Part shown: positions 36,901 through 44,489 of the stretch, one piece after another
How positions within the stretch are numbered: position 1 is the first letter of the stretch
Layout of the letters: every line of letters begins with the position of its first letter
From: Crocosphaera sp.
Lineage (GTDB): Bacteria; Cyanobacteriota; Cyanobacteriia; Cyanobacteriales; Microcystaceae
NCBI GenBank assembly: GCA_030064955.1
Contig: JASJDW010000013.1
Coordinates: 1-46,041 of the forward strand
Direction: 5' to 3'
DNA: 46,041 nucleotides
Translations under genes and position numbers: made by a program
Notes under the pieces: generated by a model
What the model was told of the DNA's origin: nothing
The model's database searches: none
The model's input: only the letters and a program-made list of their open reading frames with translations

Positions 36901-39885
36901 CACCTCAATTCTATCAGTGTCGGTCAATTAGTTGCCGAAGCTTCCCGTCGTTTAGGGTTAGCAACTCCCGTATCCCCCACAGACTACGCCAACGCAACTG
37001 TGGGAGATATCGCTGAAGCATTGAAAGATTTAGAGGAAATTAAAGAAATAAAGCCCATAGAAAAGGCTCCATTGGGGGTAGATACTTGGATTCGTACGTT
37101 TACTGTAGAATTAGTAGAATCTCCCTTAAATGCTTCTCTTGCCACTCCTAACCCCACTGCTGCCAACTGGCATATTATTGCACCCATAGACGATAAGTTG
37201 AAAACTCTCCTAGAAACAGCTTTCTCTCAATACGAAGGGAATGGGGTAGTTATCTGTCTTCCTTCTCAAGCTGATGAACAGATCATCGATCATTTATTAG
37301 AAGGGGCGAAAATAGCCATTAATGAGTCAAATTATTTTATTTTAGTGCAACAGGGTTACAGTGCAGCCTCTTTCGCCAGAAGCCTGCATTTAGAGAACCC
37401 TGACATCAAAACTTGTGTCATTGACGTTCCTATTAATCATCCTGACGCTGTTAACTGGATCATCAAGGAAAGCTTATCTACCGAAGGTTACAACGAAGTT
37501 TATTATGATGACAAGGGTATTCGGCGATCGCGTGTCTTGAAGGCAGGAGGCAGAAGGCAGGAGGCAGGAGTTAATCTTTCTCCCTCTGCTTCCCACACCT
37601 CCCCCACTCCCCAAACCCTCACCCCCAAGGATGTCCTCTGCGTCACAGGAGGAGGAAAGGGTATTGCTGCTGAATGTGCGTTATCCATAGCTAAAGAAAC
37701 GGGAGTACGTTTGGCCTTATTAGGGCGATCGCAGCCAGAACAGGATCAAGAGTTAACCCATAACCTAGTAAGGATGCAGTCTCTTGGTATTAAAGTGATC
37801 TATGTGTCTGTGGATGTGACAGATGCTGAGAGGGTAAAACAAGCGATCGAACAAATATCTACCAACCTGGGAACAGTTACCGCTATCATTCATGGTGCAG
37901 GGATAAACAAGCCTAAATTAATCCAAAATTTAGAAAAAGAGGATATTTTAAAGACTTTAGCTCCAAAAATCCAAGGATTAAACCATATTCTCGCTGCTGT
38001 TAACCCTGATAGCTTAAAACAGTTAATTACCTTTGGATCAATTATTGCAGAAACGGGACTCCCAGGAGAAGCAGACTATGGGTTAGCTAATGAATGGTTA
38101 AGTCATGCTGTGGAGGAGTTTCAAGAGAAACATCCCCATTGTCACTGTCTTAACTTAGCATGGTCTGTTTGGTCTGGTGTGGGGATGGGAGAAAAGTTAG
38201 GCCGTATTGATAGTTTAATGCAGCAAGGTATTACACCCATTTCTCCCGATCAAGGTATCAATATCTTGAAGGGTTTAATGAGTCAATCTTTCTCTAAGAC
38301 AACCGTTATTGTTTCAGGAAGGTTTGGGGAACCACCTACCCTAAAAATGGAAGCGTTAGAGTTACCTTTCTTACGGTTTTTAGAACAACAAAAAGTCTTC
38401 TATCCTGGGGTAGAATTAATCGTTGAAACTGAGTTATCTCTTGATAATGATCCTTACCTAAAAGATCATGTTTACGAAGGAGAATATATCTTTCCTGGAG
38501 TGATGGGTTTAGAAGCAATGACGCAAGTTGCCACTGCATTGATGCCCAGTTTAAGGGATACAATCACCTTTGAATCTGTCAAATTTAACCATCCCATTGT
38601 CGTATCTGCTGATGAACCTTTAACCCTTCGTATTGCTGCTTTACTATACCCATCAGGAAAAATTAAAACAGTCATTCGTAGTCAACAAACTGGGTTTACT
38701 GTGGATCATTTTGAAGCAACGGTTAGTCAGGTAAAAGAACAGTGTGAACAGGGAATAGGTAATATTCCGAACCCAAACAGGAATATTACAAATATTGAGC
38801 CACAACAGCATTTATATGGGGAATTATTATTCCATCAAGGACGTTTTCAACGCATTAAAAAGTATCAATATCTAACCGCCACTGAATGTGTAGCAGAAAT
38901 TGAAACTAAAACCACAAATGAATGGTTTAGTCGCTATTTACCCCATGAATTACTGTTAGGTGATCCAGGAGCAAGAGATGCAGTTATTCACGCCTTACAA
39001 GCTTGTGTTCCTCATGCCACAATTTTACCTACAGGTATCGAAAAGTTCACTCTTTATGGAGTTAATAATAGCAAAACTCAATTTGTCCATGCTCAGGAAA
39101 GACAACACTTTGACGATACTTTTATCTATGACTTAACCGTGTTTGATGATGAAGGTAACATCTTAGAGATTTGGCAAGGATTAGAACTGCAAATTATTAA
39201 ACATAAAAATGCCGATGATCCTTGGATTTCTCACCTATTACCCCCCTATTTAGAGCGCAACATTAAAACAGTTGTCCCCGATGCTAATCTCACCCTAATT
39301 ATCGATGAAGATGCCACCGTAGAGCGTCGGGTCAGAAGCGATCGAACTCTACAACAATTATCTTCCCACCCCTCCCACACTCCGCGTCTTATCAACCGAC
39401 GAACCGATGGTAAGCCAGAAATCCCCTCAGAGGCGGTTTCCGTATCCCATACAGGAGCGTTAACCCTAGTCGTAAAGGGGGGAAGTGGCTGTGATGTGGA
39501 ACCTGTTAGAGAGCGTTCTGGTACAGTTTGGCACGATCTCTTAGGAACCCATTATTTAGCCTTAGCGGACATTATTGCTGCCTATAAGGGGGAATCCCTC
39601 AATGTGTCGGCTACGCGCATTTGGACAGCAAAAGAGTGTCTCAAAAAAGCAGGAATGATGGTGGATGCACCGTTAATGTTAATGAGTCGCAAGGCTGAAT
39701 CTCAACCTAAAAATAACAATGCTCAGGTGGTTTGGTTGACCGCAGGAGAGACAGTTATTGGCACGTTTTTAGTCAGTGTCAAAGGGTTTGAAACACCGTT
39801 AGTTTTTGCTGTTTTGGTTGAGGAGGTGAACGAAAGTGAAGCGGTTTTAGAAGAAATGCGATCGCTTGATTTTCAAGAAGTTTAG
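33943..39885 (+). CDS. pksE: Enediyne-type iterative polyketide synthase
   Basis: 1980 residues, domain order KS-AT-ACP-KR-DH-PPTase, which is that of enediyne PKSs making a linear polyene from acetate units. KS (about 8-470): Cys219 in DGACSSSLL, His352 in EGHGTGTP, His396 in NIGHTKAA. AT (about 590-890): Ser667 in GNSLGE, His766/769. ACP (about 955-1035): Ser990 in HLNSIS. KR (about 1229-1460): VTGGGKGIAAE and YGLANE. DH (about 1480-1790): His1509 in LKDHVY. PPTase (about 1810-1960): GCDVEPV and WTAKECLKKAG, which would self-activate the ACP. Three linkers (about 934-946, 1200-1229, 1807-1815) are encoded by minisatellite-like DNA. Strong ribosome-binding site; ATG at 33943. Confidence 0.95.
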   Translation: MNTMLSNYNPQIAIVGMSCQYPDAKNPQELWENVLAKRQAFRHFPEERLSINDYFSSDQSTPDAIYSKQAAVIEGYDFDRITFRVVGSTFRATDLVHWLALDMASEALKDADFVEGKNLPHETTGVLLGNTLTGEFSRANTLRLRWPYVRRVVESHLVNEGVSNEEIQIFLNKLEIKYKEPFEPIGEESLAGNLSNTIAGRICNHFNLKGGGYTIDGACSSSLLAVANACNQLLTGDLDVALAGGVDLSMDPFELVGFAKAGALAEKEMKVYDKKSAGFIPGEGCGFVVLMRYEDALEQQKRIYGVIRGWGISSDGNGGMTRPEVEGQLLAVKRAYKRAGFGVNTVSYFEGHGTGTPVGDRVELEVLSHAIKDAKTQKNLSLERAIIGSVKANIGHTKAAAGIVGLIKATMAIYRQMIPPTTGCDLPHDLLTKNNPVLEVNKIGQLWPSDRYLRVGVSSMGFGGINTHLVLEGLGNIRRQKLTDKEQSLISSYQDTELFLFSAATKEELQTQLTHLLGFSSKLSYSEVADLATKVNKNIDLSLPIRAAIIAKKPDELTHNLETLVSWIDEGKEKNLKSDNIFFSLTKQKAKIGLLFPGQSAPVYLNSGLWGERYPELKQFYDLANLSESDDKISTKTAQPAIVTATIAGLKMLGKFGIQADVCVGNSLGELSALYWAEVFDEASIIRLAKVRGKAMAELGNSTGKMASIASNEETVRGLLNGRVVVISGINSPTQTIVSGEELGIEDVIKKATKKGIKTVPLPVSHAFHSPLVAKAVTPLQNYLQNQVLNPIQKSVISTVIGKLLTPEDDLRSLLLKQVTSPVRFLEAVSIAQENIDLFIEVGPGHILGRIVSSFSSVPVLSMDSGSHSLKGLFQTVGAAFVLGSDIRHETLFKKRFTRDFNLNYQPKFFVNPCELVPQAKTHEVREVVCLDKQGEQREQRSRRRENDTTFNKDDSPLNCVRQLLSEKTELPIATIEEDHRLLSDLHLNSISVGQLVAEASRRLGLATPVSPTDYANATVGDIAEALKDLEEIKEIKPIEKAPLGVDTWIRTFTVELVESPLNASLATPNPTAANWHIIAPIDDKLKTLLETAFSQYEGNGVVICLPSQADEQIIDHLLEGAKIAINESNYFILVQQGYSAASFARSLHLENPDIKTCVIDVPINHPDAVNWIIKESLSTEGYNEVYYDDKGIRRSRVLKAGGRRQEAGVNLSPSASHTSPTPQTLTPKDVLCVTGGGKGIAAECALSIAKETGVRLALLGRSQPEQDQELTHNLVRMQSLGIKVIYVSVDVTDAERVKQAIEQISTNLGTVTAIIHGAGINKPKLIQNLEKEDILKTLAPKIQGLNHILAAVNPDSLKQLITFGSIIAETGLPGEADYGLANEWLSHAVEEFQEKHPHCHCLNLAWSVWSGVGMGEKLGRIDSLMQQGITPISPDQGINILKGLMSQSFSKTTVIVSGRFGEPPTLKMEALELPFLRFLEQQKVFYPGVELIVETELSLDNDPYLKDHVYEGEYIFPGVMGLEAMTQVATALMPSLRDTITFESVKFNHPIVVSADEPLTLRIAALLYPSGKIKTVIRSQQTGFTVDHFEATVSQVKEQCEQGIGNIPNPNRNITNIEPQQHLYGELLFHQGRFQRIKKYQYLTATECVAEIETKTTNEWFSRYLPHELLLGDPGARDAVIHALQACVPHATILPTGIEKFTLYGVNNSKTQFVHAQERQHFDDTFIYDLTVFDDEGNILEIWQGLELQIIKHKNADDPWISHLLPPYLERNIKTVVPDANLTLIIDEDATVERRVRSDRTLQQLSSHPSHTPRLINRRTDGKPEIPSEAVSVSHTGALTLVVKGGSGCDVEPVRERSGTVWHDLLGTHYLALADIIAAYKGESLNVSATRIWTAKECLKKAGMMVDAPLMLMSRKAESQPKNNNAQVVWLTAGETVIGTFLVSVKGFETPLVFAVLVEEVNESEAVLEEMRSLDFQEV

Positions 39886-39959
39886 TTTTTGAATTTTTGG
39901 TTCGTTTGAGTTTATAGCGAATCCCTGAACTTGTACACACTAAAGAATAACTGGAGACA

Positions 39960-41123
39960 ATGACAATCATGGTATCACCCCTAAAAAAACTTAGATCAAT
40001 GGGTGTTTTATCCACTTCTGGAAAACCTAAAAAGCCAATCAAGCCAACAACAGGTCTGTCTGCTGTATTTGTTAGTTCCTTAAGTATCCTGCTGATGCCT
40101 TCAGTTGCTTTAGGAGTAACTATGAAAATGGATGTATCTACATTAGGCCAAAAAATAGGTTCACTTGAGGTTAAAGATTATGTTGGCGGAAAAGGTCTTA
40201 ATGGACAAGTTGGTGCAGATTGTTTAATGAATTTTCCGCCGGCAATATGCAATAATTCTGCCACTGTAAATATCGTTGCTAACTTTACAAAAATGACCGA
40301 TGACCTAGGAGAGATAATACTCAAAGAGTGGTTTCCCAATGGTTTAACGTATATGCAGACTGTGACATGGATGACCGATAAGCAACAGGAACTTTTTCGT
40401 GACATGGACGGGAACATCTTAAAGGGTACTCACTCTGATCCGCCGTATATGGGTTATACAACAGCTTTCCGCCCTCCTAATAACAGGCCAGGTGCGAACG
40501 ATAAGACACCCTGGTATTCAACTCTTGAGCCAACCATGATCCCAGGAGATGTTCCTCCAAACTCCTTCGGAGGAACTGATCAATTTATTGATCGCCCAGG
40601 ATATCCTTTCCAAGACATTCCTGAAGACCTTAATGGTAACGGAATGCTTGACCCAGGAGAAGACCGCAATGGTAACGGAATGCTCGATGTTTTTGAGGGA
40701 TTGGCTAATCTCCTAAACGGCAAGAATGGTATGTTGAATTTTGAAACAGTTCTTGTGGGAGTCAAGGAGAAGCCTATAGATGACCCAACAACGCAGATAG
40801 ATGAAAGACTAACAGAAATGTATAGGGTGATTCCCCTAAAAACCTTCACATGGGGTTTGAATTTCATGTTTGCCGATGATGGGATGCCTGGATTTACTGC
40901 TGCTGATTACACCGTAGCAGCTAAACCATTAACATTCAGCGTTGATCCCAGTGATGCCTTTAAAAAAGCCTTCGACCAAAAAGGGGATAACAAAGATGTT
41001 GAGTGGAACGTAAAATTTGTTGAACACGCTCCCGAACCCTTAACTATGATCGCTTCTGGTTTAGCAGTCGGGTTCGGCGTTTTATGTCAAAGAGAATACA
41101 GCAAAAAGCGTCGCAAGAAGTAA
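39960..41123 (+). CDS. PEP-CTERM surface protein 4, exosortase-linked
   Basis: A 387-residue secreted protein: signal segment about 28-50 (LSAVFVSSLSILLMPSVALG), a central two-copy Ca-binding-like repeat (NGNGMLDPGED, NGNGMLDVFEG), and a C-terminal APEPLTMIASGLAVGFG + KKRRKK sorting signal. It differs from the three paralogues upstream in both ends. The stop is directly followed by the exosortase start, so they form one operon. ATG at 39960, or ATG at 39969 with better ribosome-binding-site spacing. Confidence 0.85.
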   Translation: MTIMVSPLKKLRSMGVLSTSGKPKKPIKPTTGLSAVFVSSLSILLMPSVALGVTMKMDVSTLGQKIGSLEVKDYVGGKGLNGQVGADCLMNFPPAICNNSATVNIVANFTKMTDDLGEIILKEWFPNGLTYMQTVTWMTDKQQELFRDMDGNILKGTHSDPPYMGYTTAFRPPNNRPGANDKTPWYSTLEPTMIPGDVPPNSFGGTDQFIDRPGYPFQDIPEDLNGNGMLDPGEDRNGNGMLDVFEGLANLLNGKNGMLNFETVLVGVKEKPIDDPTTQIDERLTEMYRVIPLKTFTWGLNFMFADDGMPGFTAADYTVAAKPLTFSVDPSDAFKKAFDQKGDNKDVEWNVKFVEHAPEPLTMIASGLAVGFGVLCQREYSKKRRKK

Positions 41124-42449
41124 TTGAATGTGAGGTCTTTCCCATTGCTTACACAGTTTGCAGGGGTTATTAAACCCCTCAAAGAACCCAAGTTGTGGTT
41201 GTTAGGTATGATCGTCAGTCTAACAACCCTTTATTGCAACTTATTTTGGCTCACCAGAACCTTTAAACCCCTAGCCCATAGCCTGATCTTTCTCAGTGCT
41301 GTCGCCATTCTGTTGTGGCGAAAACGTCAACAACTCAGCCTCAAAAGTGAACTTTTTTCCAGTTGTCTTGGTAGCCTACTCATCCTCTTTGTTCTCTTAA
41401 AAATCAACTACCTCACCAGTGTGGGTTATACCGTCCTCAGCTTACCTTTAATCGCTGGAGTCGGTTTAGTCCTTCTTGCTTCTGGTTGGAGAGGATTAAA
41501 ACAATATTGGCAAGAACTCAGTATCCTGCTGGTTTTAGCCATTCCTGGAGGACATTTTATCTCCTGGTTTCTTAAACTATTTTGGGTCAATTATCTAGTC
41601 AATCAGTCTAAACTTTGGTTACTGTGTTTAACCGGTAGTTTAGGGGCAGTTTACCTCAATTGGTTTATGGTTCATCAAGCTTTTGTTAATAAATTAACCC
41701 TAATAGATAAATCTTTACTGGCAGTGATAGCAGTCTGCTGGTTACTGTGGCAAAAACGAGAAACCTTAACTCTAGAAACTCGTCTCTACCCCACCTTATT
41801 CGGTCTTGCTTGTTTCGCTTTCTTTCTCTCTAATAATAATTACTATACCCTAAAAATATTACCCTTCTTCTTTGTCTTAGGGTTTGGCTTTTTAACGGCA
41901 GGTTTTCGTGTTTTTCAACAATATAAACCAGAACTCATTATTTGTCTGGTGCTTGGTTTATCAGGAATCTTACAAAAACCCCTCAATGAAGAATTAAGCA
42001 CCTTAACCACCTTAACCACTGACTTAACTACCTTAGTTTTACATCTAATAGGATATCATCCTTTGCGTCAAGGAAATATGCTACTTCTCTACCCAGATGC
42101 ACTAGCAACCCTTAACGTTAATTATGGTTGTTCCGGTTATGCACAAATCACCTGGTTATTACTCATTGCTGTTATTTTCTTAGCCATGTTTCCTTTTAAT
42201 TTAAGCAAAAAAATGATTGTTTCTTCCCTAGCTATCATCATTGCTTTTATTTGTAATGGAATACGAATTGCTGTTTTAACCATTTTAGTTGCTGCTGGTA
42301 AAATAACTGAGTTTCACTATTGGCACGAAGGCGAAGGATCACAACTATTTTCAATTATTTCTTTGTTTATTTTTGGCTCATTTTGTTTCTATTTAATCAG
42401 AACTATGAACCCAGAAGAAATCAATGAAGAGGAATTAGATAACCTATGA
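41124..42449 (+). CDS. Exosortase (cyanobacterial type) with duplicated N-terminal half
   Basis: Membrane transpeptidase-like protease that recognises PEP-CTERM signals. In 441 residues the core is C-terminal: Cys336 in NYGCSGYAQ, Arg381 in CNGIRIAVL, His401 in YWHEGEGSQLF, the sortase-like triad. Typical exosortases are about 270-300 residues; here residues about 20-142 and 160-282 are clearly similar to each other (both begin KLWLL and share LLWRKRQQLSL/LLWQKRETLTL and the FRVFQQY/WRGLKQY step), so the N-terminal membrane part is duplicated. Start is TTG at 41124 immediately after the previous stop, or GTG at 41130. The next gene overlaps by 4 bp. Confidence 0.9.
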   Translation: MNVRSFPLLTQFAGVIKPLKEPKLWLLGMIVSLTTLYCNLFWLTRTFKPLAHSLIFLSAVAILLWRKRQQLSLKSELFSSCLGSLLILFVLLKINYLTSVGYTVLSLPLIAGVGLVLLASGWRGLKQYWQELSILLVLAIPGGHFISWFLKLFWVNYLVNQSKLWLLCLTGSLGAVYLNWFMVHQAFVNKLTLIDKSLLAVIAVCWLLWQKRETLTLETRLYPTLFGLACFAFFLSNNNYYTLKILPFFFVLGFGFLTAGFRVFQQYKPELIICLVLGLSGILQKPLNEELSTLTTLTTDLTTLVLHLIGYHPLRQGNMLLLYPDALATLNVNYGCSGYAQITWLLLIAVIFLAMFPFNLSKKMIVSSLAIIIAFICNGIRIAVLTILVAAGKITEFHYWHEGEGSQLFSIISLFIFGSFCFYLIRTMNPEEINEEELDNL

Positions 42450-43111
42450 AACTTAAAAAAAAACTACAAATCTCTATTTTAGCGATTAATTTTACTGCTA
42501 TTTTCTTGATGTTGATTCAATCCCTGATTAATCCCAATTTTGCTAAGCCTAAACCATTTTATTTTCCTAAAAAAGTTTCTTTGAACAACTGGCAATTAGT
42601 AGAAAGCAATCCAATAAAAATAAAACCCAAACAAAAACAAAAAGGCTCTATATATAAATCAGGAACAAACTATATTTATGAACAAAATAATAGGTTATTA
42701 GACATAAAAATGTATTATATAGTCCGTACTCATGGAGAAGTAGATAAGTTTATAAAAGAGCAATATTTGCCTGAGCAAGAGTTTTTATTAAAGACAAATA
42801 AACAAGCAAAAACAGGATTTTATTTGACATTTACTCACCAAAAAACAGCTTACTTAACTGCTTGTATTAACCCTAGAGGTGGTAGTACAGTAACTCGTCA
42901 ACAGTTTGATAAAAATCGAAAACTTTATGATCCGAAACTACACCGTCTTTTCCCTGTAATACTAGGTAAAGAAGACTGGAAAGATTTTCGTTGTCTCTGG
43001 ACTTATTTATCACTCCCTATTGAAAACTCTTCTCCTGAAAAAGCTTACCAAACCCTCGAAACAGCTTGGATATCATGGTATCAGTTTTGGCATTCTCGCT
43101 TTCCTAAATAA
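42446..43111 (+). CDS. Cyanoexosortase-associated protein
   Basis: A 221-residue protein with one N-terminal membrane helix (about 8-28) and a soluble extracytoplasmic domain (LNNWQLVESNPI, VRTHGEVDKFIKEQYLPEQE, TACINPRGGSTVTRQQFDKN). It matches the small proteins always found beside cyanobacterial exosortases (a TIGR04153-like family). ATGA overlap with the exosortase shows translational coupling. The role is presumed to be assistance to the protease. Confidence 0.85.
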   Translation: MKLKKKLQISILAINFTAIFLMLIQSLINPNFAKPKPFYFPKKVSLNNWQLVESNPIKIKPKQKQKGSIYKSGTNYIYEQNNRLLDIKMYYIVRTHGEVDKFIKEQYLPEQEFLLKTNKQAKTGFYLTFTHQKTAYLTACINPRGGSTVTRQQFDKNRKLYDPKLHRLFPVILGKEDWKDFRCLWTYLSLPIENSSPEKAYQTLETAWISWYQFWHSRFPK

Positions 43112-43203
43112 CATAAGCTAAGGATAATCAGTTAAAGACGAGATTCCTGATGAGACTGTTGAATTTGTTCGGCGATCGCTTATTTACGTCCCACTCATCA
43201 TAA

Positions 43204-43254
43204 AAAAGTAAACATACGATAAAAATAACGTACAATAAAAATAACGTACATTAA
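43204..43254. repeat. Short AT-rich tandem repeat upstream of an ATPase gene
   Basis: The 16-bp unit AATAAAAATAACGTAC occurs about two and a half times just before the ATPase start. The TAACGTAC word could be an operator repeat; the region is otherwise AT-rich and without a gene. Confidence 0.5.
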
Positions 43255-43263
43255 CAAAGTCGT

Positions 43264-44412
43264 ATGAAAGCCAATCCAGGGGGAATCCTTGCGCCTCAAG
43301 ACGTTATCGGTAGAGACAAGCTCATTGCCAAAATTTGGGCTATATTAGAGCAACAAAGCGTAATCCTCAGCGCAGAAAGGCGCATGGGAAAAACAAATAT
43401 GATCAAGAAAATGGAAGCGGAGGGGAAAGATAATCAGCTAATCATTTTCAGGGATCTTGAAGGAATGCGATCGCCAATTGAATTTGTTGAAGCTGTGTGG
43501 CGAGATGTAGAAAAATATTTAAGCAATAAAGGGAAAACGAAACGAGTTAGGGATTTTTTGAGTCATTTAGAAGGAATTGAATTTAGTGGTATTAAGTTTC
43601 CCAAAATAGCAGCAACCCATTGGAAAACTTTATTAACAAAAACCATTGAAGATTTAGTAACAAATCAAGATCGTCAAGTCATTTTTCTCTGGGATGAAGT
43701 GCCTTATATGTTGGATAATATGGGGGATGAATTATCAATGGAACTATTAGATACATTGCGATCGCTTCGTCAAACTTATCCTCAAGTTAGGATGGTATTT
43801 ACGGGATCAATAGGGTTACATCATGTGGTTAAAAAATTAAAGCAAGCTGGCTATAGTAATGATGCAACCAATGATATGTATCCTATTGATGTTCCTCCCT
43901 TATCTTTAAACCATGCAACAGAGTTAACGATTCGTTTAATAGAAGGAGAAAAAATAGAAACGGAGAACATTGAAATGATTGCTAAATATATTTCTGAATC
44001 TGTTAATTTTATCCCTTTTTATATTCATCATTTAATTACTGAACTGAAATTTATTGATGGTGTAATTGATAAAAGCACTGTAGAACAAACAATTAATAAA
44101 TTGCTGCTTAATCCCTTGAATCCTTGGAAAATGGAGCATTATCTAGAAAGAATTGATAATTATTATACAGCAGAACAAAAAAAATATGCTACGAAAATTT
44201 TAGATATTTTAGCCGTTGAAGGAGGTTTATCTTTTCATGAGTTATGGAATCGATTGGCTATAGATCCTAATATTTCAGAAGAAGAAATGGGGCGATCTAT
44301 TTTAAGATTATTGATGAAAGATTATTACTTAATTCAGGAGGATAAAAATTATAGATTTCGCTATGATATCATTAGAAAATATTGGGAAACTTCCAGAAGC
44401 TTAGGTACTTGA
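43264..44412 (+). CDS. STAND/archaeal-type AAA+ ATPase
   Basis: A 382-residue P-loop ATPase: residues 35-45 (SAERRMGKTNM) form the Walker A loop, VIFLWDEVPYMLD is Walker B, VFTGSIGLHH is a sensor-like strand, and a winged-helix-like end follows (about 305-375). It resembles archaeal-ATPase family proteins used in conflict or regulatory systems. No toxin or sensor domain is fused. A second ATPase gene follows after 77 bp, so they may be linked. Confidence 0.8.
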   Translation: MKANPGGILAPQDVIGRDKLIAKIWAILEQQSVILSAERRMGKTNMIKKMEAEGKDNQLIIFRDLEGMRSPIEFVEAVWRDVEKYLSNKGKTKRVRDFLSHLEGIEFSGIKFPKIAATHWKTLLTKTIEDLVTNQDRQVIFLWDEVPYMLDNMGDELSMELLDTLRSLRQTYPQVRMVFTGSIGLHHVVKKLKQAGYSNDATNDMYPIDVPPLSLNHATELTIRLIEGEKIETENIEMIAKYISESVNFIPFYIHHLITELKFIDGVIDKSTVEQTINKLLLNPLNPWKMEHYLERIDNYYTAEQKKYATKILDILAVEGGLSFHELWNRLAIDPNISEEEMGRSILRLLMKDYYLIQEDKNYRFRYDIIRKYWETSRSLGT

Positions 44413-44431
44413 TATTATTAAGTAAAACCTT

Positions 44432-44456
44432 GTAAGGTGGGCAATGCCCACCCTAC
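44432..44456. repeat. 25-bp palindromic repeat, copy 3
   Basis: Identical to the copy at 10630-10654 over all 25 bp (core GGTGGGCAATGCCCACC), lying between the two ATPase genes. It is far from the other copies, so the family is dispersed. Confidence 0.85.
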
Positions 44457-44489
44457 TTATTACTTCTTCAACCTCAACTGATCATAATT

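Noticed and set aside
33943-39885. PUFA synthase or ordinary modular PKS
   Set aside because: Only one ACP is seen, and the order KS-AT-ACP-KR-DH with a C-terminal PPTase, plus unbL/unbV/unbU and the SgcE10-type thioesterase, points to the enediyne family.
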